The position numbers were made by a program, and so were the translations under genes. A stretch of DNA of 64,000 nucleotides. Origin: Typhlomys cinereus. Taxonomy: Eukaryota; Chordata; Mammalia; Rodentia; Platacanthomyidae. The stretch is from contig JALPQD010000090.1 in NCBI GenBank assembly GCA_023101885.1, positions 2,051,618 to 2,115,617 of the forward strand, read 5' to 3'. The notes beneath the pieces are model-generated. The model ran no database searches. It saw nothing but the letters and a program-made list of their open reading frames with translations, and was not told the DNA's origin. Positions 32,998-44,888 of this stretch are shown in pieces (the first letter of the stretch is position 1; every line of letters starts with the position of its first letter).

Positions 32998-35469
32998 AAT
33001 CAAACTCACAAATTAGAGTGCTTTCTTTTAGAGAACCTGAAATACAGTGGTCACATGTCCACAATTCAAGTTTTCTTTCTTTATGAAGTAGGGCAATGAT
33101 TATACATAGCTTGTAAGTGTTTAGTGATCTTTCTGACTTCACTCCCAACTCATTGTCATGATTATATTCCTTCAGTTATTTGATTCCTCAGTTCCAACTA
33201 CAGAAAATTTTCTCACTGGAAAATTCTTCTAGATTTTCTGCTAATGAGTAACTCTGGGAGCCAAGTCTCAAAAGGTCAACACAAATTTCCTCCATAGGCA
33301 AACTCTTTTAGATCCCAAGAGAGAGAAAATGGGTAATTCTCAGCTTCTAAACTGCCCCAGCTCTACCTTCATGCATGTTCTCAGCAATGAAGCCCTAGGA
33401 TAGGTTGCTCTTCTGTCCCACCTGCCCACCATGAGCCTTGGAGCATACGTTTCTAAGGTCAGCATTCATGAAGTGGACATTAGAGAAGTTGGTAGGTAAG
33501 TGTGTCATGTGGCAACTAATAGGGCAGTGAGCTCATGTTTCACATGGGAATGTGGAGGGGGCAAGTGAAGCTGCATTCTGTTTGTGTGCCTGCTTCGAAA
33601 GCTGCATGCCAATCATCTCAATTGAAAGAAAATATTTTCATGGTAAAATTGCTTTTGTAGAAATATCTACAAGGATCATCAGAAATAGAGGTAGAGATGA
33701 TGCAGATAAAGTGACAGACACGTAGACATCTAAGGTTAAACTGAAAATCTAATAGAATGATTTGTTTCAAAATATTTGAAGTATGAAACTGGAAATAGAG
33801 GAGAGGAACAAAAATGAATTTCAAAGAGGAAAAGAAATCAGCCAAGAAGAACAAGGAGTTAGTGAGACCACTGAGATCTGACAGCACTGTGGACGTCTGA
33901 AAATAAAGTAAGGAGGCTTAGCTGTGTTGTCTTGAGAGATCAAGTGACAACTTACAGGCAGAAATCTAGCATTGATGCGAGTTGGGAAATAGAAGCTAAA
34001 AGCTTGGTTGAAGAAGACGCTAGAAAGCACAGAGGTGGAGCAATTGGACTAGAAAATAGTGATGTATAAAAAACAGAAAAGTGAGGCAGTAGTTCTACAG
34101 GGAAAGTATACATGGATGTAGGAGGCTGTGTTTTCAGAGATTCTGGAAAACAACTCGTGACTCACTGGTGCTGAATTATTTTCAGACAATCTCAACACTG
34201 GGCTTCAGCTGCCCAAGAACCCATTTGTCCTCTATCTGTCTGCCTATCACCTATTTAATCTTTATCTATCTTCTGTCTACATACCTATCATCTATCCAGC
34301 TCTACCTATAATCTATTTATCATCTATTTATCTGTTATCTACCAACAATCTATCATTTATCTGGGTATATCTGTGTATTATCTGTCTGTCTTTATGTTTT
34401 AGATAAATGAGTTTGAGGTGGATATAATAGCACTGAGTGTATTTGAAATCATTGAAGAGTTCAGACATGGGGAAAGTGGCAGCGTGGGGTCACACAATGC
34501 TTGAGCCAAGCAAGTGCTGTTCTTAGGAGATCACAGTGTTAATCTCGTTTGGGGAGAACAATCTCTCAAGTGCCAGTTCAATGAGGAAGGAAGTGAAATA
34601 GGAAAACAAGAACCACATAGGTATGGCTGAGAGAAGCCCCACATCTTTAACTCAATGCAGCCAAGTCACAGCCTCGGCATGTAAGGAATGCAGGTTCCCA
34701 CATTCCCCAGCCAGGCTTCCTAAATCAGCATCTCTGGGATGGAGTGTGTTACGTGTGACCTAACAAGATCTCCAAGTGAGCATGCTCTGCTCTCAAGTAT
34801 TTGAAATGGAAAAATTTACATTCATTAGAACATCTACATACATTCCGTGAGAAACCTGAAGTTAACAGATATGTAAGAAGAAAAAGAAAAGGAAAGAAAA
34901 GATACTCTGGTTATAACTAGATGAATATTCCTTTTGTATGTATATCCATTATTTCCAGTTAGCAGAGCATGACCCAGAGGCGATCTCTCCTCCCTGTTCA
35001 CTGTTGGCAGCCAGTACATGAACAGGAACGTTCCTCCTTTTCTGCTGGCATCTGAAGCTTGCCTGCTTGCCTGCTTGCCAGCATCTCAACACCTTTCCCT
35101 TTTCTCCTTTGTTCATCCATTCCCCTCATGCACTTTATTCTTTCCTGTTCTCTTATGATTGACACTGACTTCCTCCTCTGTGTACAAAATTCTAAGTCTC
35201 TGGGGGCAGTTCTAACTTGCTGGGGATAAATTACCTTACTTTGTACTGGTGTATAAATGTCTTTAATTTTCTGTCAATTTTAAAATATATTTTTTCTGGA
35301 CATAGCCATCTTTTTGGCAATCACTTATTTTCATGGTTTGAAACACCTTGTTTATGTGTTCCTGACTTTTAGGGTTGCTGATGAGAGAGCTCTGATATGT
35401 TTGCTTTTATAACTGATTCAGCAGCTTAGTATTAACGTTTTTATTTCTTTGCTTTATATGTTTCATTTA
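32998..35469. other. Intergenic, no gene recognised
   Basis: No gene seen. A degraded TCTA/TATC-rich simple repeat occupies about 34,215-34,395. Confidence 0.5.
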
Positions 35470-36440
35470 AAAATTTTTTTATTTCTTACATGTATATGGT
35501 GAATTTAAGTCATTTTCACCCCATATCATCCAATTCTATCTCCCCTTTTCTCTCTGAAATATTTAATTGTTCTAAACCACCATCCCTCATACTTTCACAT
35601 TTTGTTTTGTTTTGTTTGTGTGGCCCAATGAGTTTCATCTGAGTTGCCTGCATTGGCTTGTGTCTAAGCACTTTCTGGAGTATGGATGACATATTAGTCG
35701 GTATACTATTGAAGAAAGTGTCTTCTATTCCTCCATCCAACTAGCAGTAACCAATAGTACCTCAGGGAGGGGTAGTAGTGCCTCCTGAGGTCTTACTTCT
35801 TCCATGATGAAATGTTGACAGGTCAAATCTTGTGTATATCTCATGAAGGTTAGCACAGTTTTTGAATTCATGGGTGCAGAAGCCCTGTCGTGACCAAAGA
35901 CACTATTTGATGTAAACTCTTCCTTACCTTCTGGCTCTTACATTCCTACTGTCCTCTCTTCCATGGTGGTCCTTGATCTTTGATGTATGGGGGTGATAGA
36001 GATGCCCTGTTTAGGGTGGGACACTTTTCAATCACTTATTCTTTGCACTTTAACCAACTGCAGGTTTCTGTTTTTAACATGTTCCATTACTGAAAGAAAC
36101 TTCTCAGTCAAGGGCTGAGAGAAGCACTGATCTGTAGTTGTAAAGGTAAGTATTTAGAAGGTAGTTTGATATCATGTCCACATAGCAAAGCAATAGTCTG
36201 TTTTTCCCTAGAGCATATGACCTCCCCATCTACAGGCTGTCAGCCTGGTTTGCAGCACCAAGAACGAGCTCCCTCCTGAAGAACAGGCTCTGTTTTCAAC
36301 AGCTTGACTATAGGGTGGAGAGGTTCTCCGTGGACATGTATATTTGGGGTTCTAACTGCTTCTTGTGTTTGAATGTCTATTTCTTTCTCTGGGTTTGGGA
36401 AATTTTCTGCTATAATTTCATCATTTTACTCATTGTGTAT
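35470..36440 (-). mobile_element. Probable old L1 3' UTR, minus strand
   Basis: T-rich start, pyrimidine-rich stretch, then GGCTCTTACATTCCTACTGTC near 35,933, which resembles the 'ctcttacaatct' landmark of the younger L1 3' UTRs. Diverged; family uncertain. Confidence 0.4.
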
Positions 36441-37166
36441 TTGTCAATAATTAAAAAATTAAAAAGCAAAGTTATAAGTATAATAGGAGACTAAAATAGA
36501 AATGAGAATATTAAAAACACTAATAAAGTAAAATATGGGCATAAATAAAAGAGTTGGGGGACATAGTGGAAAAAGAAGAAAAAGTAAGGAGAATGTTGTC
36601 CAATAAGATATTTTGCATAAACAAAATTAGGTGAAATTCTAAAGGGGATAATAAGTAAAAACAAAGCAACGAAAACAGAAATACAACTATGCAAAAATGC
36701 TGCCAAAAATGTGAAAAGAGAAAAAAGAAAGAAAGATATTACAAAAAACAGAGGAGTGTTCAGGAATCTCTTTCTGGAGACTTGAGTCCTGGAGGCAGCC
36801 AATTACATTCACAGGGCAGGGCGGGCTGAACCTGTAGACTCTTGTCTTTCCTGTGACTTTACACATTTGCTGAGTCGACAATGGACAGTGTCTGCCAGAG
36901 CAGTCTTCATCTGGGTCCTTTCCTTCTTTCCTTCCCAGAGGGCTTTGCTGACCACTCCAGTTCTGTGTTGGGCAGGGTCTTCATCCTCCCAGGATTCCTT
37001 TGATTGTACTCCTTAGGGTGGTTAATGTTCTGGCTGGGAGTGTCTCCCAAGTGCATTGGTAGTGTGGAAAACAATCACAGCACAGAGGACTATCTTTTAG
37101 GCCCTCCTGTGTGTTAACTGCCCTGCTGGAGAATTGTAGCTGTAGGTATGGCATTGATCTCAAACT
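36441..37166. other. Intergenic, no gene recognised
   Basis: A-rich from 36,440 to 36,740; the rest is unassigned. No exon or repeat family recognised with confidence. Confidence 0.4.
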
Positions 37167-37180
37167 TCAGAGAATTCTTT

Positions 37181-37470
37181 ATTTTTTATTATTTACTCAA
37201 TTGTGCGTGTATGTGTGTGTGAGTGTGTGTGAGTGTGTGTGTGTGTGTGTATGTGTGTGTAACCACAGACGAATTCAGGAACCACCATGGACCACCTCCA
37301 TCTCCTCCTTGTTTACTCTGCCCTGGGATTCACAGGCTCCACCCTACCAGGACCAGAAATGCAGGCCGCTCCCACATTCACCTTATCTATACATGGGATC
37401 TAGGATCCGAACTCAGGACCTTCTGCCTGTAAGGCAGAGGCTTAACCCCTGAGCCATCTCTCCAGCCCCC
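37181..37470 (-). mobile_element. tRNA-derived (B2-like) SINE with exact 14-bp TSD
   Basis: Same family and structure as 23,090-23,383. TSD TCAGAGAATTCTTT at 37,167-37,180 and 37,471-37,484. Confidence 0.93.
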
Positions 37471-38076
37471 TCAGAGAATTCTTTCAGTCTTGAATGGAAG
37501 AGAAATGGCCTCAGAAATGAACTTGCCTTTCTTTTCCCTTATAATGTAGTCAGTCTATGGCATTGTCACTACCAACAGAAAACAGACTAACATGCCAACT
37601 AGGAGTTACCCAAGAGAGAGGAAGTAAGATGTTACCCTGTGCATTGTCAGGAGAGAATGGAGAGGGAGGCATGATGAAGGTGGGAGGTGCCTTAAAATCA
37701 CATGCTTAGAGCTTTGGAAGCCATTTAAGGACTGTGTAGTTTTCATAAAAGACTTGGCTACCCATGCCCAGGCACTGCTTTTAAGCAAAGAAGGGACATG
37801 ATTCCCTTTTTTGAAGACATTATCTTGTGTGGCTTGTGAGTACTTGTGAGGAGGGGTGTCAGTGAGTATAGCACTTAGAAGACCAACAGTACCCAGTTAG
37901 TCAGTTACAGCATCAGCCACAGTGGCAGCTCTGGGGATGGATCCCTGTAAGTGCCAAAACCCTAAACCTGGAACTAAGCTGCAGCTTCTATCTTCATCAG
38001 GATCATGGTCAAAAAAGGCAAACTGACAAATAGTTATCAATGACAATACATAAAAGTTTAATCAACACATCTCTTT

Positions 38077-38111
38077 TTTAAAAATTAATTAATTAATTTT
38101 CCCACAATCAT
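38077..38111 (-). mobile_element. Ultra-short (35-bp) L1 3'-end insertion
   Basis: A 35-bp AT-rich piece ending TTTTCCCACAATCAT, matching the extreme L1 3' end seen at 7,981 (TTTTTCCCCAATCAT), sits between exact 16-bp direct repeats ATCAACACATCTCTTT at 38,061-38,076 and 38,112-38,127. It lies about 260 bp upstream of the OR at 38,368. Confidence 0.75.
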
Positions 38112-38367
38112 ATCAACACATCTCTTTGACACTTAGAGAACTCCAGGAAGCCAGTGTCTCCTGGATCCATTGCTCTGCTTCTCCAAAGAGCCATTCTGCA
38201 TGAACTCCAACTCTTCTCTCCCCCATGGTCAGCCTAATTTCATCGAAGGTGTGAGGGAGACCCACGGCTGAGGGACAAAGTCCAAGTTGCTGCCCATCCC
38301 GGCGTCTGTAGTGAGTGAATCCTCTGCACACCAGTTCCTGAAACACAGAGCCTGGCCTACACCCAGG

Positions 38368-39297
38368 ATGAACTGCAGCCAGGGGTCTGACTTTGTCCTT
38401 TCAGGACTTTCCAGTGACCCAGAGAAGCGACCTCTTCTCTTTTGTGTCTTCCTGGCTGTCTACTTGCTGGGCCTCCTGGGGAACCTGTTACTTCTGCTGG
38501 CTTTGGGGGCCGACGTCCACCTCCACACCCCCATGTACTTCTTCCTGAGCCAGCTCTCCCTGGTGGATCTGTGCTTCGTCACCACCACAGCTCCTAAGAT
38601 GCTGGAGGCCCTGTGGACCGGCGATGGATCCATCTCCTTCTCAGGATGTCTGACGCAGCTGTACTTCTTTGCCGTCTTTGCCGACATGGACAACCTGCTG
38701 CTGGCAGTCATGGCTATCGACCGCTACACTGCCATCTGCCATCCCCTGAGCTACCCACTTCTGATGACCCCTTACAGATGTGGGGTGCTGGTCAGCGGGT
38801 CCTGGGGAGTGGCCCACGGCATCTCTCTGGTCCATATCTTGCTGCTCTCCCAGCTGTCTTTCCACACTCATCAAGAGATTCCCCATTTTTTCTGTGACTT
38901 TGGCCCACTCCTATGGCTTTCCTGTGTGGATGCCCACCTCAACGAGGGTCTGATGATGGGCCTGGCTGGGGTCTTAGGGCTCAGTGCGCTCCTCTGCATT
39001 GTCAGTTCTTACACCCTTATCTTCCAGGCAGTGGCTCGGGTTCCCTCAGCAAGGGGACGGAGGAAAGCCTTGGCCACATGCAGCTCACACCTGTCTGTGG
39101 TGACACTCTTCTACAGCACTGTCTTTGCCACCTACCTGAAGCCCCCATCAGCTTCTCACACCTCCGGAGAGCTGGTGGCTGCCGTCATGTATACCCTGGT
39201 GACCCCTACTCTGAACCCCTTCATTTATAGTCTGAGAAACAGGGATGTGAAGAGTTCATTAAGAAGGATCCTGGGCATGGAGAAGTCTCAGGACTGA
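38368..39297 (+). CDS. Olfactory receptor, family 1-like, intact
   Basis: Single-exon odorant receptor of 309 residues starting at an ATG (38,368) inside a longer open frame; the upstream codons lack receptor features and N2-C-S is a good N-terminal glycosylation site. Hallmarks: GN in helix 1, HTPMYFFLSQLSLVDLC at helix 2, Cys94, DMDNLLLAVMAIDRYTAICHP (115-124 core), RKALATCSSHLSV, PTLNPFIYSLRNRDVKSSL. The DMDNLLLAVMA and PSARGRRKA patterns point to OR family 1. The MAIDRYTAIC form (Ile for Tyr) is slightly unusual. GC-richer than its flanks. I do not assign a symbol; an OR1F-related gene occurs in the human MHC cluster but similarity is moderate. Confidence 0.93.
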   Translation: MNCSQGSDFVLSGLSSDPEKRPLLFCVFLAVYLLGLLGNLLLLLALGADVHLHTPMYFFLSQLSLVDLCFVTTTAPKMLEALWTGDGSISFSGCLTQLYFFAVFADMDNLLLAVMAIDRYTAICHPLSYPLLMTPYRCGVLVSGSWGVAHGISLVHILLLSQLSFHTHQEIPHFFCDFGPLLWLSCVDAHLNEGLMMGLAGVLGLSALLCIVSSYTLIFQAVARVPSARGRRKALATCSSHLSVVTLFYSTVFATYLKPPSASHTSGELVAAVMYTLVTPTLNPFIYSLRNRDVKSSLRRILGMEKSQD

Positions 39298-39763
39298 GGA
39301 TCACCCCCATGATCCTCACTACCTCACCTCACTACCACACGTGAAAAGCGAGTCAGGCAACGTTGACTTGTAGAAGCATCGTGTGAACCTCGTGGCTAAT
39401 CTTCAACATTAACATGACTGAACTTGGAGTCACTTGTGAGACACACTTCCGGGTGTGTGTTTACAGAGAGGTTTAACATAGGACAGAAGAACCACCCTAA
39501 GTGTGGCTGGGATCCTGGGCTTATGAAACAGGGAACAAGGAGAAATCCAGCTGACTATCAGTATTTACTTCTGTCGGCTTGCTGATGCATTCATTGTGAC
39601 TGCCACCATATACTTTGCTGCCATACCTTCTCCACTACGAGGGACTGTGTTCCCTCAAACCAGGAACCAAAAGCAATGTTCCTTCCTAAGTGGCTTTTAT
39701 CAGTTATTTTTTCACAATGAGAACAGTAACTAAAATAATGATGTATTGGAAAGAATGTTGTGT
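39298..39763. other. 3' flank of the family-1-like OR, with MaLR-like LTR remnant
   Basis: No gene seen. About 39,560-39,740 resembles the 3' part of a rodent MaLR LTR (GGGACTGTGTTCCCTCAAACC, TGGCTTTTATCAGTTATTTT). Confidence 0.4.
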
Positions 39764-39773
39764 TAGATGAGCT

Positions 39774-41276
39774 TTTTTTTATTATTATTTCCGCTCATAC
39801 AAACTTAACAGGTACACCATATCCCTCACTCCCTCCCTCCTCCCCCCGAAACCCCTGCTCCCCCTTCCCTCACTCCTCCCTCGCCATCCCCCAGTGCCTC
39901 CCCCCCAATTCCCAGAGAGTCCTTTATTGTGCATGCCTGACTCTCCTCTGGGCCCTCCTCTCCGATGACGTACAAGGACCCAGTGGCATTTCCCTGATCC
40001 CTTTCCCGTGTTCCCCTTAAGCATAGGAACACTACTGTGGCTGCCAATCCCTTGCCTCCAAGGATCTTGGTGCCTTTAGCAGATGCTAGACTTTGTGAGG
40101 TCAATAGTGTCTTGGACATTGCGCAGGGCATGCAAAGTCCAATTATGATTGCTTCGGCCCTAACTTGTGTGGAGTATCTTGCAAATCATTGCTCCTCCCA
40201 TCCTTTTGCTCTTACAATTACCGCCCCCTCTTCCGCAAATGTCCCTGAGCTTCAGGATGGGGAGAGATTAAGCTGGCCTAGTTCTAGGTGGTTGATATAG
40301 AGTCTCTGAAGTTCTGGATTGTGGTTTGTTGATTTTCTTTTGCAGTTTTGCTGCTCCTGCAATGCCCTTCACTCCATCCTGCTGGGCACTGTATGTCACC
40401 CCCTGGCCAGAGACAAAAAGCTGTTAAACTGGAGTCTTGTTAAAAGAGCACATTCAAGGGTAGATGTAATAAAAGTAGGAAACCTCAGTGAGGGAGGGGT
40501 CAATCACCCATTTGCAAAATGGTTACTTTTTATCTGCCAGACTATATGCCCTCCCCTTCTGGTGAGATCATACCCTCTCCGTTGTAAATGATCAGGAATG
40601 AACGTCTGTGAACTTAACCAGGTGTCACATTACTTACTTGCAGTCCTTTATGGAGGCCTATTTTCTCTACTGTAACATGGTCCCCTCTCTCCTTGTGTCT
40701 GGTGTGGCCCTCCAACCCCATCCCTCCTGTTCATAATCCTTGCAATTACTGTAGGTATTACATAAATTTACCTTTGAGTGTGTCAAGGTGGGCTGGGTGG
40801 GTTTGGTACTAGGAGCCACCTATTAGGGAGTACATATGGTGCTTAATTTTCTGGGTTTGGGATACTTCACTTAATATAATTGTTTCTAATGACATCCATT
40901 TCCCGGCAAATTCCAGCAATTCATCATTTTTGATGGCTGAGTAGTACTCCATTGTGTAGATGTACCACTGTTTCCTATCCACTCGTCAACTGTTGGACAT
41001 TTGGGTTGATTCCATGACTTTGCTATTGTAAACAGTGCTGCTATGAACATGGTCGTGCTTGTGTTATCGAGGTGAACCTCTGCTGCATGGGGGGTTATTC
41101 CCAAAAGTGGAATAGCAGGGTCATATGGCATTTTAATCTTTAACTTTTTTAAGAATCTCCAGACGGCTCGCCAGAGTGGCTGTATGAGCCTGCACTCCCA
41201 CCAGCAATGTAGGAGAGTTCCCCTCTCTCCACATCTTCTCCAGCATTTGTTGTTGTTTATATTGTGGATTTTTGCC
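39774..41276 (-). mobile_element. 5'-truncated L1 with 3' UTR and ORF2 C-terminus
   Basis: From left: poly-T tail, pyrimidine tract, 3' UTR, then on the minus strand the ORF2 C-terminus (40,886-41,131) with YDPAIPLLGI, MFIAALFTIAKSWNQPKCP. TSD around TAGATGAGCT at 39,764-39,773 and 41,277-41,286. This copy proves that the 3' UTR unit repeated across the window belongs to L1. Confidence 0.93.
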
Positions 41277-41286
41277 TAGATGAGCT

Positions 41287-43760
41287 GTTTTTAAATTGCC
41301 TTTTGACACTGGTGTTGCTGAAACCTAGACAACTGTTTCCAACACCTCAACCATTAGAATTTATATCAGCTTTAATAACAAAGCTCATCACCATCGTATC
41401 AACGACAGTAAACTCCATCTCTGACATTGTTAAAAAGGTCAGTGTCTTCGGCACAACACAATAACTTCACAGGCACTTGTCATCATTAGATAAAAAAGGG
41501 GACTTACTGCATGCTTCTCTTTGATTCTTGACTTTTCAAATACTTAACTAAATATATGCTTGCATGATCTTTGGGACTTTCTGGGGGCATAATAACTCCA
41601 TAGTTGAGAGTAGAAAACAGATAAATCTAGAAGGACTTTTTAAAAAATATTCCTTGTCTTACAATAGAAGATTTCATTCATTCATACATGTGTTAAGTTT
41701 TACCTGAAAATGAAGTGATCAACGTGTTTGCTCAAGGAGTGAATTCTTTCAAATATAGACAGACCGAGTGTGATACAGAGGAGTTTGTGGCATGACATCA
41801 TAACAAGAGTGCACACTGACCTGCTCTTCACTTTTTAATGGTCAGATGCTCTGTCTGTAGACATGGTTTGCCGTGTATTTGAAGCTACAGTAGAGGACTG
41901 TGTAGACTAGCAGGTCTGGGCTATTTGCTCACATCACTGTTTTGGTCATGCTGTGTACACTGTGGGTTTAGGCTGTTGAGACACTGGTGGCTAATCTACC
42001 TCAATGCGTGGAGTAAGTACAGCTTTGCCTTAGAAGCCAGATGTTGGAACCTCTAAGACTGGATTCTCTTTGGAATACCTGTATCTCATCTGTACTTACA
42101 TTTAGACATCTGTCCCAGGCCATCCAAAAATTAAATGTTCCAGTTTTAATCCAATTGTTTTTTACAGCATACAGTCATCAATTATTTTCACATAAATAAT
42201 AGCTTGATATCCAATTTTACATTCCCATTGGCCTTACAAACAGTTTCTCTTGTTCCCTGGAATCTAATGAGTTCACATTTCTCTCTCCATATCCAGTGTT
42301 CAGCCAATACCAAACGCCTCTAAGCTGCATGTCACAGGAAATCTAGGTTCAGGGAGCTGTGGAGGTTATGCAGGTTGAACAAGAGGTTAGGAATAAAGAA
42401 CAACACCAGAAAACAAGAGGATCATTCCCCATTTCATGTTTCAGAGGAAAGCACATTGTAGAACTTCTGATGGGAGAAGCAAATTCAGCTGGTGGGGTAA
42501 TAACAAGTCCAGCAAAGGGAGAACACATAGACATGGAGAACAACTTCCTCCTTGAGAAGCAGTGGTTTAGGAACTCAAGGACCACAGATCTGGAAGATCT
42601 GTAGGCTCAGAATTCTTATATATTAACAATTTATGATGCTTCTGTTCCATCATAAACGAGGGAGACTTACAAGTTCTGAACAGAACACAAAGCATGACTT
42701 GTACATCTTGTTGCTGGGTTTATCTGTATATAAAGATTTAACATTTCCTGTTGAGTGTGTGGGCTATGCCTGTAATTCCAGCCCTTAGGAGGCTGTGAGG
42801 GTTGTGAGTTCAAAGACTGTCTGGGTTCCAGTTTGAGACCTTAAAGTGGGATAACAATTGCTATCTTTAATTTTTGTAACAAGGACTGGACAGTAACTCC
42901 CAGTAAGTCTATCTGCCACATTCACTTTTCCTCTGCATTAGGTAATTGAGTCAAGCTTTACAAGTGCTTTGTGGAAGTTAGATAATGGCAAGTAGGACCA
43001 CACTGTCCTCTCCACTTCTGTGAATGTTTTGGTTTTCTACAACAAAAGTCATAGATCAAATAAAAAAGTTCACCTTTAATATTTTAAAAATGCATATAAG
43101 GTTAGGCCTGGCAGTTTATGTCCTACTATTTTATGAAACAAAAACTTTGGTATAACAAATTACACAGTAAAAAATCTGAATATGACAAAAGATTCCCAAC
43201 AATCAAAGATTACTTAAGTTAGTCATGTTAGACATAATATGAAGCCCAGAAGAGTAAAGAACATACTCATTAATATGTGAAGTTATCTATAATATGTTAT
43301 TTAGTGAGAAATAAAATCATAAGTTTCATCTTTAATTTGTGCATATAGTAAACACAGACACATGTATAAAAGGAAAGAAATCTTCAAATGTTATAGTACA
43401 GTAATATAAATAAGCATTACTTTCACACTTGTTTCAGCATTACTGTCTTGTTTCTGGAATTTTCTTATCATTAATAGTATTGTGCATACTATTCAGCTAC
43501 AGTGTAATAATTCAATACACATCTGCAGGATGTAATGGTCAAACCTGGGTATCATCTATTGCATGTTCAATAAAGCACTCACAGAAGTTACATAATTTTT
43601 TAAGCCAACACTTGAAAATTATTGACTGCTGTCTTCCCTTGGCCACAAGTCAGAGGGGCCAGAGGAATTCTGGGAAGAACAAAGTCACTCATCTCCTTCT
43701 CACTGTGGGAACTTCTTCCCAAGATGGTCCAGGTCAAAGGAAGTCTCACTGCCCTCCCAT
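41287..43760. other. Intergenic, no gene recognised
   Basis: AT-rich; no gene seen. A B1-like SINE on the plus strand at about 42,755-42,880 (TGCCTGTAATTCCAGCCCTTAGGAGG, TTGTGAGTTCAAAGAC). The 3' end of the OR11A-like transcript may lie at its right end. Confidence 0.5.
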
Positions 43761-43761
43761 C

Positions 43762-44706
43762 TCAGCCAGCTCCAGCTGGTTTGCAAGTCAGAAGCCTTCT
43801 CAGCGCCTGTTGCACCTCCTGGTTCCTCAGGGTGTAGATGACAGGATTGAAGATGGGGGTGACCACCGTGTACAGCAGGGCAAAGACCTTGGAGAGGAGC
43901 TGGGAGTGGACGGCAGAGGGCGCGATGTACAGGACCATGAGGGTCCCGTAGAAGGTGCACACCACAGCCAGGTGAGAGGAGCACGTGGAGAAAGCCTTGC
44001 TCCTGCTGGCCCCAGCGGGCACTCTCAGCACAGCCGCGGTGATCCGAGCATAGGAGATGAGGACCAGAGCAAAGGGCACCGTGAGGAAGACCACAGAGAG
44101 AACAAATGTTGTCAATCTGGCCACTGCAGTATCTGAGCAAGCCAGGCCCATCAGAGGCAAGAAATCACAGTAAAAGTGATCAATGCGGTTGGGGCCACAG
44201 TACCTCACCTGGGCCATCAGGGCCACAACCAAGCCATCTACCAAGAAGCCAGACAGCCAGGCTGTGACCAGCAGCCCCAGGCACCATCGAGGCCCCATGA
44301 GAAGCGGGTATCGCAGAGGGTGGCAGATGGCCAGGTAGCGGTCATAGGCCATCACGGCCAGCAGCAAGCTCTCGTCTGTGGCCAGAGAGCCGAAGACGAA
44401 GAACTGAAGCAAGCAGCCAGCCAAGGAGACGGCCGCCTCCTTGAGCAAGCCCTCCAGCATCTTGGGCAGCACCGTGGAGGTGTAGAGGAGCTCCATGAAG
44501 GACAGGTTGGCCAGGAAGAAGTACATGGGCGTGTGGAGCCTGTGGGAGCTGACCACCACCACGACCACCAGCGTGTTCCCCGCCACGATGGAGGCGTAGA
44601 CCGCACTGAGCATAGCGAAGAACGGGAGCTGCAGCTCGGGGAAGTCGCGGAAGCCGAGGAGCACCAGCTCGGTGACTGTCTGGTTGTCGGTGGACACACT
44701 GTCCAT
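43762..44706 (-). CDS. Olfactory receptor, OR11A-like, intact
   Basis: Minus-strand single-exon odorant receptor of 314 residues; start chosen at the ATG at 44,706 (MDSVSTDNQT), matching the start I recall for human OR11A1, although the frame is open further upstream. Hallmarks: N8-Q-T glycosylation site, HTPMYFFLANLSFMELLYTS, Cys98, GSLATDESLLLAVMAYDRY (MAYDRYLAIC about 119-128), KAFSTCSSHLAVV, APSAVHSQLLSKVFALLYTV, NPVIYTLRNQEVQQAL. These blocks are strongly OR11A-like. It is divergently placed relative to its neighbours. The coding sequence is clearly GC- and CpG-rich against AT-rich flanks. A (CT)n run sits about 140 bp upstream. Confidence 0.95.
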   Translation of the reverse strand: MDSVSTDNQTVTELVLLGFRDFPELQLPFFAMLSAVYASIVAGNTLVVVVVVSSHRLHTPMYFFLANLSFMELLYTSTVLPKMLEGLLKEAAVSLAGCLLQFFVFGSLATDESLLLAVMAYDRYLAICHPLRYPLLMGPRWCLGLLVTAWLSGFLVDGLVVALMAQVRYCGPNRIDHFYCDFLPLMGLACSDTAVARLTTFVLSVVFLTVPFALVLISYARITAAVLRVPAGASRSKAFSTCSSHLAVVCTFYGTLMVLYIAPSAVHSQLLSKVFALLYTVVTPIFNPVIYTLRNQEVQQALRRLLTCKPAGAG

Positions 44707-44841
44707 GGGGCCACCAGGTGTCAGCTTGGCAGTCACTGGAGAGATTTCAGTGCATGTCTCTGTCTTCCACGGCAATCCTGGTTTGACAAGCTAAAGCAAA
44801 AAGGACAACGGCGAGTGTGCGTGAGACTCGCTGGAGCGGTG

Positions 44842-44846
<5 letters not shown>

Positions 44847-44885
<39 letters not shown>
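44847..44885 (+). repeat. (CT)n microsatellite upstream of the OR11A-like gene
   Basis: About 19 uninterrupted CT dinucleotides. On the coding strand of the OR this is a GA run, 140 bp upstream of the ATG. Confidence 0.98.

Positions 44886-44888
<3 letters not shown>

Noticed and set aside
38287..38367. 27-codon N-terminal extension of the family-1-like OR
   Set aside because: It begins with TTG, not ATG, and lacks OR N-terminal features; ATG at 38,368 fits the family.
43429..44136. 235-residue plus-strand frame opposite the OR11A-like gene, and the 236-residue frame at 44,176-44,886
   Set aside because: Antisense of a GC-rich OR; no recognisable domain and no initiation context.
44707..44775. 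23-codon N-terminal extension of the OR11A-like gene
   Set aside because: Begins with TTG; the ATG at 44,706 aligns with the known OR11A start.
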